Shown here piece after piece: positions 52,383 through 60,222 of a DNA stretch of 64,000 bases. Each line of letters begins with the position of its first letter. Position 1 is the first letter of the stretch. This DNA is from Elusimicrobiota bacterium (GTDB taxonomy: Bacteria > Elusimicrobiota > Elusimicrobia > UBA1565 > UBA9628), in the NCBI GenBank assembly GCA_003151975.1, contig PLZD01000024.1:1-64000 (forward strand), given 5' to 3'. The position numbers were made by a program, and so were the translations under genes. The notes beneath the pieces were generated by a model. That model made no database searches and had not been told where the DNA came from. It saw only the letters and a list, made by a program, of their open reading frames with translations.

Positions 52383-52930
52383 CAGGCGGCGTCGAGCAGC
52401 GTCTTGACGTGTCCGGGGACCTTCACGTCCCGATAGATTCGGGAAATCTTCCCGCCCTCGCCGATGACGAACGTCGAGCGCCGTATCCCCTTCTTGGCGT
52501 CCCAGACTCCGTACGCCTTGCTAAGCCGGTTCTTGTCGTCGACCAGCAAGGGAAACGGCAGGTCGTGATTCTTCTTGAAGTTCTTGTGGGAATCCGCCGA
52601 ATCGGGGCTCACGCCCAGGACGACGGCGCGCTTCTTCAGGATCTTGTCGTAATTCGCCTTGAAGTCGCAAGCTTCCTGCGTGCAGCCCGGGGTCTCGTCT
52701 TGCGGGTAGAAGAACAGCACCACGCCCTTGCCGCTGTAGTCCTCCAAGCGATGGCGCTTGCCGGACTGATCGAGGAGGTCGATCTCGGGAGCGGTATCGC
52801 CGAGCTTGAGGTCCTCGCCTTTGACGGGCTTCGCGGGCGGAGCCGCGGTCGGGACGGGCCCGGGGTCGCTGCTATTCACGTCGGGGGGAGCCGAAGTTCT
52901 GACGTCGGCCATCATCTTCTTTTTCGCCAT
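52382..52930 (-). CDS. bcp: Peroxiredoxin, Bcp/PrxQ type
   Basis: 182 aa. The peroxiredoxin domain (about 40-182) has T-P-G-C-T-Q-E-A-C: peroxidatic Cys and a resolving Cys five residues later, the PrxQ arrangement. F-Y-P-Q-D-E-T precedes it and V-W-D-A-K-K-G-I-R-R-S-T-F-V-I follows, both typical. It reduces hydrogen peroxide and organic peroxides, using thioredoxin as reductant. The 40-residue Pro/Ala/Asp-rich N-terminal extension is unusual for the family. It has no signal peptide. The gene starts 7 bases after its -10 box and precedes the 973-aa TPR gene. Confidence 0.9.
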   Translation of the reverse strand: MAKKKMMADVRTSAPPDVNSSDPGPVPTAAPPAKPVKGEDLKLGDTAPEIDLLDQSGKRHRLEDYSGKGVVLFFYPQDETPGCTQEACDFKANYDKILKKRAVVLGVSPDSADSHKNFKKNHDLPFPLLVDDKNRLSKAYGVWDAKKGIRRSTFVIGEGGKISRIYRDVKVPGHVKTLLDAA

Positions 52931-52936
52931 GTTTCG

Positions 52937-52965
52937 AGTATAACAGTTGGTCCCGCGGGCGTCAA
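52937..52965 (-). promoter_or_regulatory. Leaderless promoter of bcp
   Basis: TTGACG (52960-52965), 17-bp spacer, TATACT (52937-52942), six bases, ATG 52930. The segment from CCAACTG to ATG differs at only one position from that at 37548. Confidence 0.8.
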
Positions 52966-52992
52966 TCCGCTGGCCAAGACCGCGGTCCGAAG

Positions 52993-55308
52993 CTACCCCT
53001 CGTGCCGCTTCCCGGCCGTCTCGATGGTCAGCGCCGCCTTTAAGTCCTCGCGCGCGACGTTCAAATCTCCCAACGCCGCCGCGGCCTTCGCGCGGACCAC
53101 GAGCGCCTCCGATTGCCGCGGGTTGGCGGCCAGCGCCTTTTCCGCGTCGGCGCGCGCGCCCGCGTTGTCGCCCAGCTGGAGCCTCAGCTTGGCGCGCAGG
53201 ATGTGGACGCGGTCCGCGACCCAGCCGCGCGCCAGCTCCGCGTCGAAGCCGGCCAGCAGCGCCGCGATCTTCGATTCCTCGGCCCGGCCCGCACCAATGG
53301 ACTCATTAAGCTTGACCGCCAGGTCGAGGTCGGCCTTCGCCTCGGGCAATCGTCCCAAATGCCGCCGCGCTTCGCCGCGCAGGGCGTAGACCCACGGCCA
53401 ACGCGAGCCGGATTCGATCGCCGCGGAGAGCGCCGCTTCCGCGCGCGTCACGTCGCCGGCCTTCAACGCGCGCTCCCCCTCCCGGAACGGACTCTCCTTG
53501 GACGCCCGAACCCGCCGCCGCCCGGGCTTCAAATCGAGCGCGCCCACCACCGCGAGATCTTTCAAAAGGCGGAACACCTGCCCCTCGACGATGTCGAGCG
53601 GCAGCGGCAGGCGGGCGAGCAGGATATCCTTGATCTCTCCAACGCTGCGCTTGCCGTCGACGAGGCCCAGCATGTCGATGTACGACGAGGGCAGGATCCG
53701 CTTCGGGTTCACGGCCTCGCTGGAGGACGGCTTGATCACGTCGAGCCTTTGAATCGGGCGCAGGCACCCGTTCGCGGAACTCGGCAAGAAGGTCAACGAA
53801 AGCTTTCTCTTGAGCCGCCACTTCGGCACGAGCGCGTCGTCGAGCTTCTCGAGCTTCACCAAACCCTCGGCGCGCTTGATGTTTGCTTTCACGGGACCCT
53901 TCTTCAAAAAGCCCGTCTCCACGATGGACAGAATCTGCCGCGACCACTTCTTGAGCTCGAGCTTGGTGCCCTCCCACTGCCACGAGTGCTCAACGCCGCT
54001 GGAACCAAAGAGCAGGCTCTGCGACGTGTAGGAGCGCTCGAAATGGTAGTTCACGCCGGCCGCGATGGCGATGAAGGCGCCCTTGTCGGAAAGATCCAAC
54101 GGCGTCCCTTTCGCCAAGACATCCTTCGCCTCGGCCCACCACTTGCGCGCGTTGGGGTCGTGGTGATACCAGTAGCGCACGAGGGCGAGGAACGACGACG
54201 AGACCTCTTTGCAGTAGCGGCCGTAATCGCGCCACAGCTCGCGCCGCAGCCCCGCGTCTTTTTCCCGCCACCAGGTGTTGAGCGTGTAGGCCGCGCGGTG
54301 CGCCGAGAGGTGCGCCATCATGACGCCCGACGAGAGCAGCGGATCGATGAAGAACGCCGCGTCCCCGGCCGCCAACCAACCATCACCGCAAGCGGTCCCG
54401 TTCATATACGACCAATCGCCCAGCGTGAAGAAATCCTTGTCGGGGAAAGCCGGATCGACGCCGCGCATCACTTCCGCGTTCTTGAGGAGCGGCCGGATCT
54501 CGGCGCAGTCCTTCAGCGCGCCATGGAAAAACTCGCGCATGTCCTTGACGCCCTTTTCTTTCACATAAGCCGCCTTCGACACCAAGCCGACCGAGACCAT
54601 GTCTTTGGACAAGGGGATGTACCAGAACCAGCCTTCCGGTCGCGAGCAGACGAAGATCTTGGTCTTGTCGGGATGGCCTTGGTACTCGAACTTCCATTTC
54701 GCGTTCTTGAAATAGGCGTAGGCCGCGACGTTCTTGAGGTCCTCGCGATAACGCCTGGTTCGCCGCGCGGCGGAGAGGAAGCCGTTCTGGCCGCTGCAGT
54801 CGGCAAGCCACTCGCAAAGGATTTTTTTCTTCTCTCCGCCCGCGCTTTCCACCACGAGGCCGATGATCTTGCCGCCCTTTTCGATCGGCTCCAGGGCGCG
54901 GCCGGAAAAAACCTCCACGCCGATGGACTTGGCGTGGTCGAGGAGGATCTGGTCGTAGCGCGAGCGCAGGACCTGCCAGGAGAACTCCGTGTCGAGCGCG
55001 CGGCCGTACTTCTCGACCATTTCCAGGTTGAGATTATTAAAGTCGGCGTCCCACGGCTTGCGGTCCCGGCCCCAGACGAAGACGACGCCGATCTTGCGCG
55101 GGAAACCGCCCGCGTTGACCTTGTCGAACACGCCCATCTCTTTCAATACCGGGATGGAGCCCGGCAGCAGCGACTCGCCGACGTGGTGGCGCGGGAACGG
55201 GGCTTTCTCGATGACGAGGATTCTCTTCTCCGGGTTGTATTTCTTGACGAGCGTAGCCAGCGTCGAGCCCGCGGGGCCGCCGCCGACGACGACGAGGTCG
55301 TACCTCAC
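52993..55308 (-). CDS. Flavin-dependent halogenase-like protein with PqqD-like domain and C-terminal TPRs
   Basis: 771 aa from GTG 55308 (GTGA overlap). Residues 1-440 form an FAD enzyme: V-V-V-G-G-G-P-A-G-S-T at 6-16, H-H-V-G-E-S-L-L-P at 41-49, W227-F-W-Y-I-P232 (the W-x-W-x-I-P signature of flavin-dependent halogenases), and G-D-A-A-F-F-I-D-P near 315. Residues about 540-593 resemble PqqD, with L-V-D-G-K-R-S-V-G-E-I and a final helix; PqqD-like domains often bind leader peptides. The last 160 residues are TPRs. Together these suggest a tailoring enzyme acting on a carrier- or peptide-bound substrate. A reductase or hydroxylase of the same fold cannot be excluded. Last gene of the operon entering from the right edge. 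Confidence 0.75.
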   Translation of the reverse strand: MRYDLVVVGGGPAGSTLATLVKKYNPEKRILVIEKAPFPRHHVGESLLPGSIPVLKEMGVFDKVNAGGFPRKIGVVFVWGRDRKPWDADFNNLNLEMVEKYGRALDTEFSWQVLRSRYDQILLDHAKSIGVEVFSGRALEPIEKGGKIIGLVVESAGGEKKKILCEWLADCSGQNGFLSAARRTRRYREDLKNVAAYAYFKNAKWKFEYQGHPDKTKIFVCSRPEGWFWYIPLSKDMVSVGLVSKAAYVKEKGVKDMREFFHGALKDCAEIRPLLKNAEVMRGVDPAFPDKDFFTLGDWSYMNGTACGDGWLAAGDAAFFIDPLLSSGVMMAHLSAHRAAYTLNTWWREKDAGLRRELWRDYGRYCKEVSSSFLALVRYWYHHDPNARKWWAEAKDVLAKGTPLDLSDKGAFIAIAAGVNYHFERSYTSQSLLFGSSGVEHSWQWEGTKLELKKWSRQILSIVETGFLKKGPVKANIKRAEGLVKLEKLDDALVPKWRLKRKLSLTFLPSSANGCLRPIQRLDVIKPSSSEAVNPKRILPSSYIDMLGLVDGKRSVGEIKDILLARLPLPLDIVEGQVFRLLKDLAVVGALDLKPGRRRVRASKESPFREGERALKAGDVTRAEAALSAAIESGSRWPWVYALRGEARRHLGRLPEAKADLDLAVKLNESIGAGRAEESKIAALLAGFDAELARGWVADRVHILRAKLRLQLGDNAGARADAEKALAANPRQSEALVVRAKAAAALGDLNVAREDLKAALTIETAGKRHEG

Positions 55309-57317
55309 GCGCGCCTCGCCTGCTCTCTGAGCCACAACGCCGGCGCGCAGCCCGGGTCGAGCGTCTCGTCGAGCGCGCGGCTGGCCTCTTCGATCGCGCC
55401 CGCGGCGTCGCCGGTGCGCAGTTTGAGCCAGCCGCGGATCAGGAAAGTCTGTATGTCGCGCCGGCCGCGGGTCTCGCGCTCGAGCACGGACAGCGCCTTG
55501 GCGAAATCTCCGTTCGCGAGCGCCCGCTTCGCGCTCCGCGAGCAGCGGCGCAGCAAGTTGTCCATGGCGAAGAAAGAGCCCGGATCACCCAGTCCCTGCA
55601 AGGTCTCGACGGCGCCGCCGTCCACCCGGCGCGCTCCGACTTGCCGCACGAGCAAGGCGACGGAATTGCGAGGATTGAGCGCGAGCGCGCGGGAAAGAGA
55701 GCGCGCCGCGTCGTTCTTCTGTCCCAGGCGGCCCTCGAGCCAACCTTTCACGGCCCAAGCCTCGTCGGAACCCGACGCGCCGTTGCCGAGCTGACGCGAG
55801 AGCGCCTGGCGCGCGCCGGACCAATCGCCGAGGCGCGCCTTGGCTTTCCACAGCCACGCGTCGAGCCAATGATCCTGCGGGTGCAGCTCCAACGCCGCCT
55901 CGAAGCTCTCCGCCGCGTCGCGAAAGCGTCCCAGCGCGAAGAGCGCTTGGCCGCGCCAAGCCAACGCCGGGGCGCAATGGCCTTGCAGCTTGAGCGAGCG
56001 CTCCAAGGACTTGAGCGCGGCTCGCGCGTCCCCGAGCTTCAAAAGGCAAAGACCTCGACCGGCGTGCGCCCAGCTCAGGTCCGGGCTCTTTTTCAAGGCG
56101 CGGTCGAATTCCTCGAGCGCCGTCGGCCAATCGCCCAAACGCCGCAAGGTCTCGCCGCGCCAGACCCGCGCCCATGGATCGGCCGGCGCGAGCGTGAGCG
56201 CCGCGTCGAGATCGGACAGAGCCCGCTGGTAGTTCTGCAGCAAGAGATCGGTTTGGCCGCGCCAGGCCCACGCCCAGGCCGCTTTCGGAAATTTTGTGAT
56301 GTACCGGTCGAGTTCCCGCAGAGAGCGCAGGGCGGCGGGGTTGGGATGAGACATGCTGATGCGGTGCTCGATCCAGACGCCGCTGCGGTCGATGTCGGCG
56401 GCGGCTTTGAGCGCGTCCGCGGCCTCCTTCCAATTCCCCATCTCCATGTGCGACCGTGCCAACGGATAAAGCGTCGTCGGGTAGTAAGGGTTGAGCGCGC
56501 GGGCGCGCTCCAATAGCGGCAGGGCTTTTTTCCATTGGCCGAGCTCGGCGTACGACACGCCCAGCCATGAATAGCCCCGGTCGTAATCGGGCAGCGGCGG
56601 GATTGAGCGTTCGAGGTCGGACAGCGCCTTGGGCGTTTTCTTGAGCACGAACATCGCGCGCCCGCGCCAAGACAGAGCGAATCCGGATTCAGGCGCGAGC
56701 TTCAGGGCCTTATCCAAGTCCTTGACCAAGGAGCGGTCGCGCAGATCGGCCTTGGCTCGCGCCATAAACAAGAGCGGCAGCTCGCTCTTCGGATCGAGTT
56801 TCGAGGCGCGCGCGAACTCCGCGACGGAACCGCGAAAGTCGGCCTGATACCAGCGGCAGATCCCGCGCAGGACATACGGCCAGCTCCAGCGCGGCTCGAG
56901 TGCGATGGCGCGATCGAAGCTCCGGATCGCGCGCGTGTAGCGCCGATGCATCTCGTGGACCATACCGGAAAAAAGATGCGCCCAGGCGCAGGGCGAAGGC
57001 TGATCGGCCGCGCGTTCGAAGTCCGCGAGCGATTCCTCGCTCAGGCGAAGCGAGCCCCAGTAGCGCTCGTGTTTAGTGAGTCCTCGCAAGACGAGCTGTC
57101 TCGAGAGCGCGCTCTCCCGGGGATGTTTTCCGGGCGGCGCCCCCCCGGGGCCAAGCCGGAGCTTGCGTCCCATGTCGAGCAGACCCTCTTCGCCGGCGAG
57201 ATTGTTCTGCCGGTAGAAAAGAAGCGCGTGACTGATGTAGCCGCGCCAGACGAGAGCCGCCGGATGCTCGCTTTCGGGGCCGAGCAGGACGTCGAGCCGC
57301 TCAGGAGCGGACCGCAT
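55305..57317 (-). CDS. TPR (WRG-type) protein
   Basis: 670 aa, ATG 57317 after GGGAGAGG, overlapping the upstream gene by 17 bases. About 18 helical repeats, many with L-x-W-R-G and A-W-A-W-R-G-Q. No signal peptide, no enzyme motif. Directly coupled to the halogenase-like gene, so it may be a dedicated partner. Confidence 0.75.
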   Translation of the reverse strand: MRSAPERLDVLLGPESEHPAALVWRGYISHALLFYRQNNLAGEEGLLDMGRKLRLGPGGAPPGKHPRESALSRQLVLRGLTKHERYWGSLRLSEESLADFERAADQPSPCAWAHLFSGMVHEMHRRYTRAIRSFDRAIALEPRWSWPYVLRGICRWYQADFRGSVAEFARASKLDPKSELPLLFMARAKADLRDRSLVKDLDKALKLAPESGFALSWRGRAMFVLKKTPKALSDLERSIPPLPDYDRGYSWLGVSYAELGQWKKALPLLERARALNPYYPTTLYPLARSHMEMGNWKEAADALKAAADIDRSGVWIEHRISMSHPNPAALRSLRELDRYITKFPKAAWAWAWRGQTDLLLQNYQRALSDLDAALTLAPADPWARVWRGETLRRLGDWPTALEEFDRALKKSPDLSWAHAGRGLCLLKLGDARAALKSLERSLKLQGHCAPALAWRGQALFALGRFRDAAESFEAALELHPQDHWLDAWLWKAKARLGDWSGARQALSRQLGNGASGSDEAWAVKGWLEGRLGQKNDAARSLSRALALNPRNSVALLVRQVGARRVDGGAVETLQGLGDPGSFFAMDNLLRRCSRSAKRALANGDFAKALSVLERETRGRRDIQTFLIRGWLKLRTGDAAGAIEEASRALDETLDPGCAPALWLREQARRA

Positions 57318-59370
57318 CGGCCTCTCCCAGAAGACGCTCCAGACTCGAGCGCTGTTCGGGATTGAAGAGATACGGGAAGTCCTTGAGCGCCTTGCGGTAG
57401 TCCTCGACGACTTCGCGCTTGCGCCCCGCCTTTTCGTTTACCGCGGCACGCACGACGTACCCTCGCCCCATGTTCGGCGCGATCTCGATGCAGCGCTGAG
57501 CCGCGTCCAGCGCGGAGGCGGTCTTGCCCAGGGCCAGACGCGCCTGGGCCATGAGTAGGTAAGCCTCCGGATACTTCCCGTCCAAGAGCAGCGCCCGGTC
57601 CAAAAGCTTGACGGCATCACCCGCGCGGCCCCGCGCAAGCTCAAACTTGGCGCGCAGGTAGTACGCCCACGGCGTCTTGGGCTTCTCCTTCAAAATACGG
57701 TCGAGCGTCTTGAAGGCCCCCGACACGTCGCCTGTCGCCGCCAGCGCCTCGGCGAGCCAGCCGTACGCGTACCAAAACCGCGGCTCCAGCTCCAGGGCTC
57801 GCGTCAGATAGCGCGCCGCCGCCGCCGGCTGGCCGGAGTCGAAAAGGCCCTTGCCGTACCAGCCGTGCGCCAGGACGTGATGCGGATCGAGCGTCACGGC
57901 TTGTTCGAAGTCGCGCAGGGCCGCCGGGTTGTCCCACATCTCGAGCTTGAGCTGCCCCCGCCAGACGCGCAGTGACGCAACGTTCGGATTGGCGCGGATC
58001 GCGCGGTCGAGTTCCGCCAGCCCCTTCGCGAGATCGGCCTTGCTCGGCTCGCTGCCGGTCTTGAACACCCATCGATAGCGATGGTCCAGAAAAAAAGCCT
58101 GGTCGAGGTCGAAGGCGGCGCCGGCGTGATCGCCCAGCGCCCGGCGCACGAGCGACCGCTCGTGATAGGTCAGGCTGTAGTACGGGTCCATGGCGATCGC
58201 GCGGTCGAGATCGGCCAAAGCCTCCGGAAAGCGCGCCATCTTCCTATATAAAGACCCCCGCCACACGAAGGCGCGGTGATAATACGGCTGAAGCCGGATG
58301 GAGGAGCCGAAGTCCTTCAGAGCGCCCTCGAAGTCCCCGGTCACTCGGCGCGCGTTGGCCCGCCAGGCGTAGAACCAGCCCGCGTGGGGAGCGGCGCGAA
58401 TCGCGCGGGTCAGGTGCCGCACTCCCTCCGGGAAGCCGCCGGCGGTGTAGCAGGCCGCGCGGCCGAAAAAAGCGTGCGCCCAAGCCAGCCCTCGGTTCTC
58501 GGAGGCCAGGCGGGAGACGAAGCTGTAATCCTCGGCGGGGAAATGCGAGAAGTGGGACTGCGTGGCCTCGCGGCGATAGTAGGCGCCGACGGTCTCGGGG
58601 TGCGCGAAGACGAAGCGCAGGATCTTCCGGATGTAGGCGGGCGACTCGACCTTGAAGGTCTGGTGGATCTGCAAAGTGATGAAGCCCAGCACCGGGCTGA
58701 CGTTGTAGGCGTCGCGCATCAGAGACGCGCGCTGGCGTTGGGTCGGGGCGAGGCGGCAGGAGAGCAGATAAGCGGCCGAGCAAACGGGATTGGCCTTCGC
58801 GGCAGCTGCGTAAGCTTTCATAGCGGCCGGCCGCAGCCCGTCTTTCTCGAGACAGCGCCCGAGCAGAAGCCAGCCCAGCGCGCTTTTCGGCTTGAGCTTT
58901 AGGGCGGTCTCGAGGTCTTTCCTCGCGTCGGCTGTTTTTCCCTTCAGGAAGAACGCGGCGGCGCGGTAGAGAAAGGCCCACCAGAGCTTCCCATCGAGCT
59001 CCAACGCCCGAGAGAGGCTCGCCTCCGCCTCGGGCCGCTTGAGGTCGAGCTCGCCAAGCCAGGCGTGCGCCGCGGCCAGGTTCGGCTCGAGGTCCAAGGC
59101 CGCCTTCAGATCCTCGGCGGCGCCGTTAAGGTCGCCCAGAAGCCTCCGAATGCGGCCGCGCGCCGCCAAAGAACCGGCGGCGGGCGATTTCGCGATCGCG
59201 AGGTCGGCGGCCTCGTAGGCCTTCAGCAGTTCGGGGTTGTGGAGCTTCCGGAAATACGAAAGCTCGTATTCGGGGACGTGCGGCAGGCCGAAGCGCAGGC
59301 TCAGGTCCTCGAGCTTCTCGCTTTGTCCCAGCTTCTCCAGCGTCTCGATCCCATTCAAAGCGCGGGCCAT
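57301..59370 (-). CDS. TPR (WRG-type) protein, family of three tandem paralogues
   Basis: 689 aa, ATG 59370. It shares full-length organisation with 60219-62270 and 62267-64000: N-terminal L-E-K-L-G-Q, then S-L-A-A-R-G-R-I-R-R-L-L-G-D, central S-I-R-L-Q-P-Y-Y-H-R-A and a C-terminal F-P-Y-L-F-N. A central segment between repeats (about 200-290) is not TPR-like and is rich in aromatic residues. No signal peptide. Twelve bases separate it from the gene before. Confidence 0.75.
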   Translation of the reverse strand: MARALNGIETLEKLGQSEKLEDLSLRFGLPHVPEYELSYFRKLHNPELLKAYEAADLAIAKSPAAGSLAARGRIRRLLGDLNGAAEDLKAALDLEPNLAAAHAWLGELDLKRPEAEASLSRALELDGKLWWAFLYRAAAFFLKGKTADARKDLETALKLKPKSALGWLLLGRCLEKDGLRPAAMKAYAAAAKANPVCSAAYLLSCRLAPTQRQRASLMRDAYNVSPVLGFITLQIHQTFKVESPAYIRKILRFVFAHPETVGAYYRREATQSHFSHFPAEDYSFVSRLASENRGLAWAHAFFGRAACYTAGGFPEGVRHLTRAIRAAPHAGWFYAWRANARRVTGDFEGALKDFGSSIRLQPYYHRAFVWRGSLYRKMARFPEALADLDRAIAMDPYYSLTYHERSLVRRALGDHAGAAFDLDQAFFLDHRYRWVFKTGSEPSKADLAKGLAELDRAIRANPNVASLRVWRGQLKLEMWDNPAALRDFEQAVTLDPHHVLAHGWYGKGLFDSGQPAAAARYLTRALELEPRFWYAYGWLAEALAATGDVSGAFKTLDRILKEKPKTPWAYYLRAKFELARGRAGDAVKLLDRALLLDGKYPEAYLLMAQARLALGKTASALDAAQRCIEIAPNMGRGYVVRAAVNEKAGRKREVVEDYRKALKDFPYLFNPEQRSSLERLLGEADAVRS

Positions 59371-59382
59371 ACCGAATACTAT

Positions 59383-60222
59383 CTAATTTGGCCGCGTCCC
59401 GTTCAAGGGCTCGAGCGGGGCGCGGAGCATCTTCCACTCGTCTGCCTTGAGAGTAAGCGTCGGGAAGACGTCGTCGCAAAAGGACTTCACCGCCGCGCGG
59501 CCGGGCTCCTCGCAGGATTTCTCTCCTTTGAACAAGGCCTCGCACATCAGGTCGTATTTTTGGCAGCGCGCGGGATCTCCGGCCTTGAGCGCGGCCAGGG
59601 CCGCGGCTTTCATCCGGCACTCGCCCTGCAGTTTCTTGAGCGCCACGAGCCCGCAAGCCTCATCGCCTAGGAGATAATTGAAATAGCCGCGCTTTGCGAT
59701 CTCGGGATGCTTGGGCCATTCCTGACGCCCGCTCTTGTAAATGGCGCGAGCGGCCTCGGCGAAATCCTCGGGCGAGATCCCCTTCTCGCCGTAGAGCATG
59801 CGGCGCGCGTAGGGCACGAGCTCCTCCAACGGCCGGTCCTCGACCAGAGCCTTGAGCAAAAGATAGCCCGCCGCGCGCGATGTGCACACTCCGTACTCAT
59901 AGGTGAAGTGAATCTTGCCGTCGCTCTTGACGTACGTGTATTTCTTCTCCGGCGCGCCCTCCTTCGAGAGTTTCCCGCGCGGCTTGGGCCCGCCGGGAAA
60001 GTAATCGCAGAGATCGTCATCTTTGCTGACGACCTCCATGCAGGTCGCGTAATCGTAGAGCCCCTGGCGCGAGGCGGGACCGTATTGATGCAGGACCATC
60101 TTCTCCGGCGTGATCCAGCGCAGGCAGTAATCGCGCTTCTCTATAACGCTTAATTTGTCCGGCGCGGTCTCGGCGTGCGCTCCCGCGAGGGCCCAAAACA
60201 AACAGAGCGTTGCGATCTTCAT
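59383..60222 (-). CDS. Exported Cys-containing protein, distant member of the Cys-rich family
   Basis: 279 aa, ATG 60222 (ATGA overlap). Signal peptide about 1-17. About 11 Cys; near residue 230 the order C-Q-K-Y-D-L-M-C-E matches C-G-x4-C-R with Q for G and E for R. Lone exported protein inside an operon of cytoplasmic TPR proteins. Function unknown. Confidence 0.65.
   Translation of the reverse strand: MKIATLCLFWALAGAHAETAPDKLSVIEKRDYCLRWITPEKMVLHQYGPASRQGLYDYATCMEVVSKDDDLCDYFPGGPKPRGKLSKEGAPEKKYTYVKSDGKIHFTYEYGVCTSRAAGYLLLKALVEDRPLEELVPYARRMLYGEKGISPEDFAEAARAIYKSGRQEWPKHPEIAKRGYFNYLLGDEACGLVALKKLQGECRMKAAALAALKAGDPARCQKYDLMCEALFKGEKSCEEPGRAAVKSFCDDVFPTLTLKADEWKMLRAPLEPLNGTRPN

Noticed and set aside
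50619-52436. 605-aa plus-strand frame opposite the 973-aa TPR gene
   Set aside because: Composition is that of a reversed TPR gene; no signal, motif or start site.
53113-55794. 893-aa plus-strand open frame opposite the halogenase-like gene
   Set aside because: Antisense shadow in high-G+C DNA: Arg/Gly/Ala-rich, no domain, no ribosome site, and it crosses two real genes.
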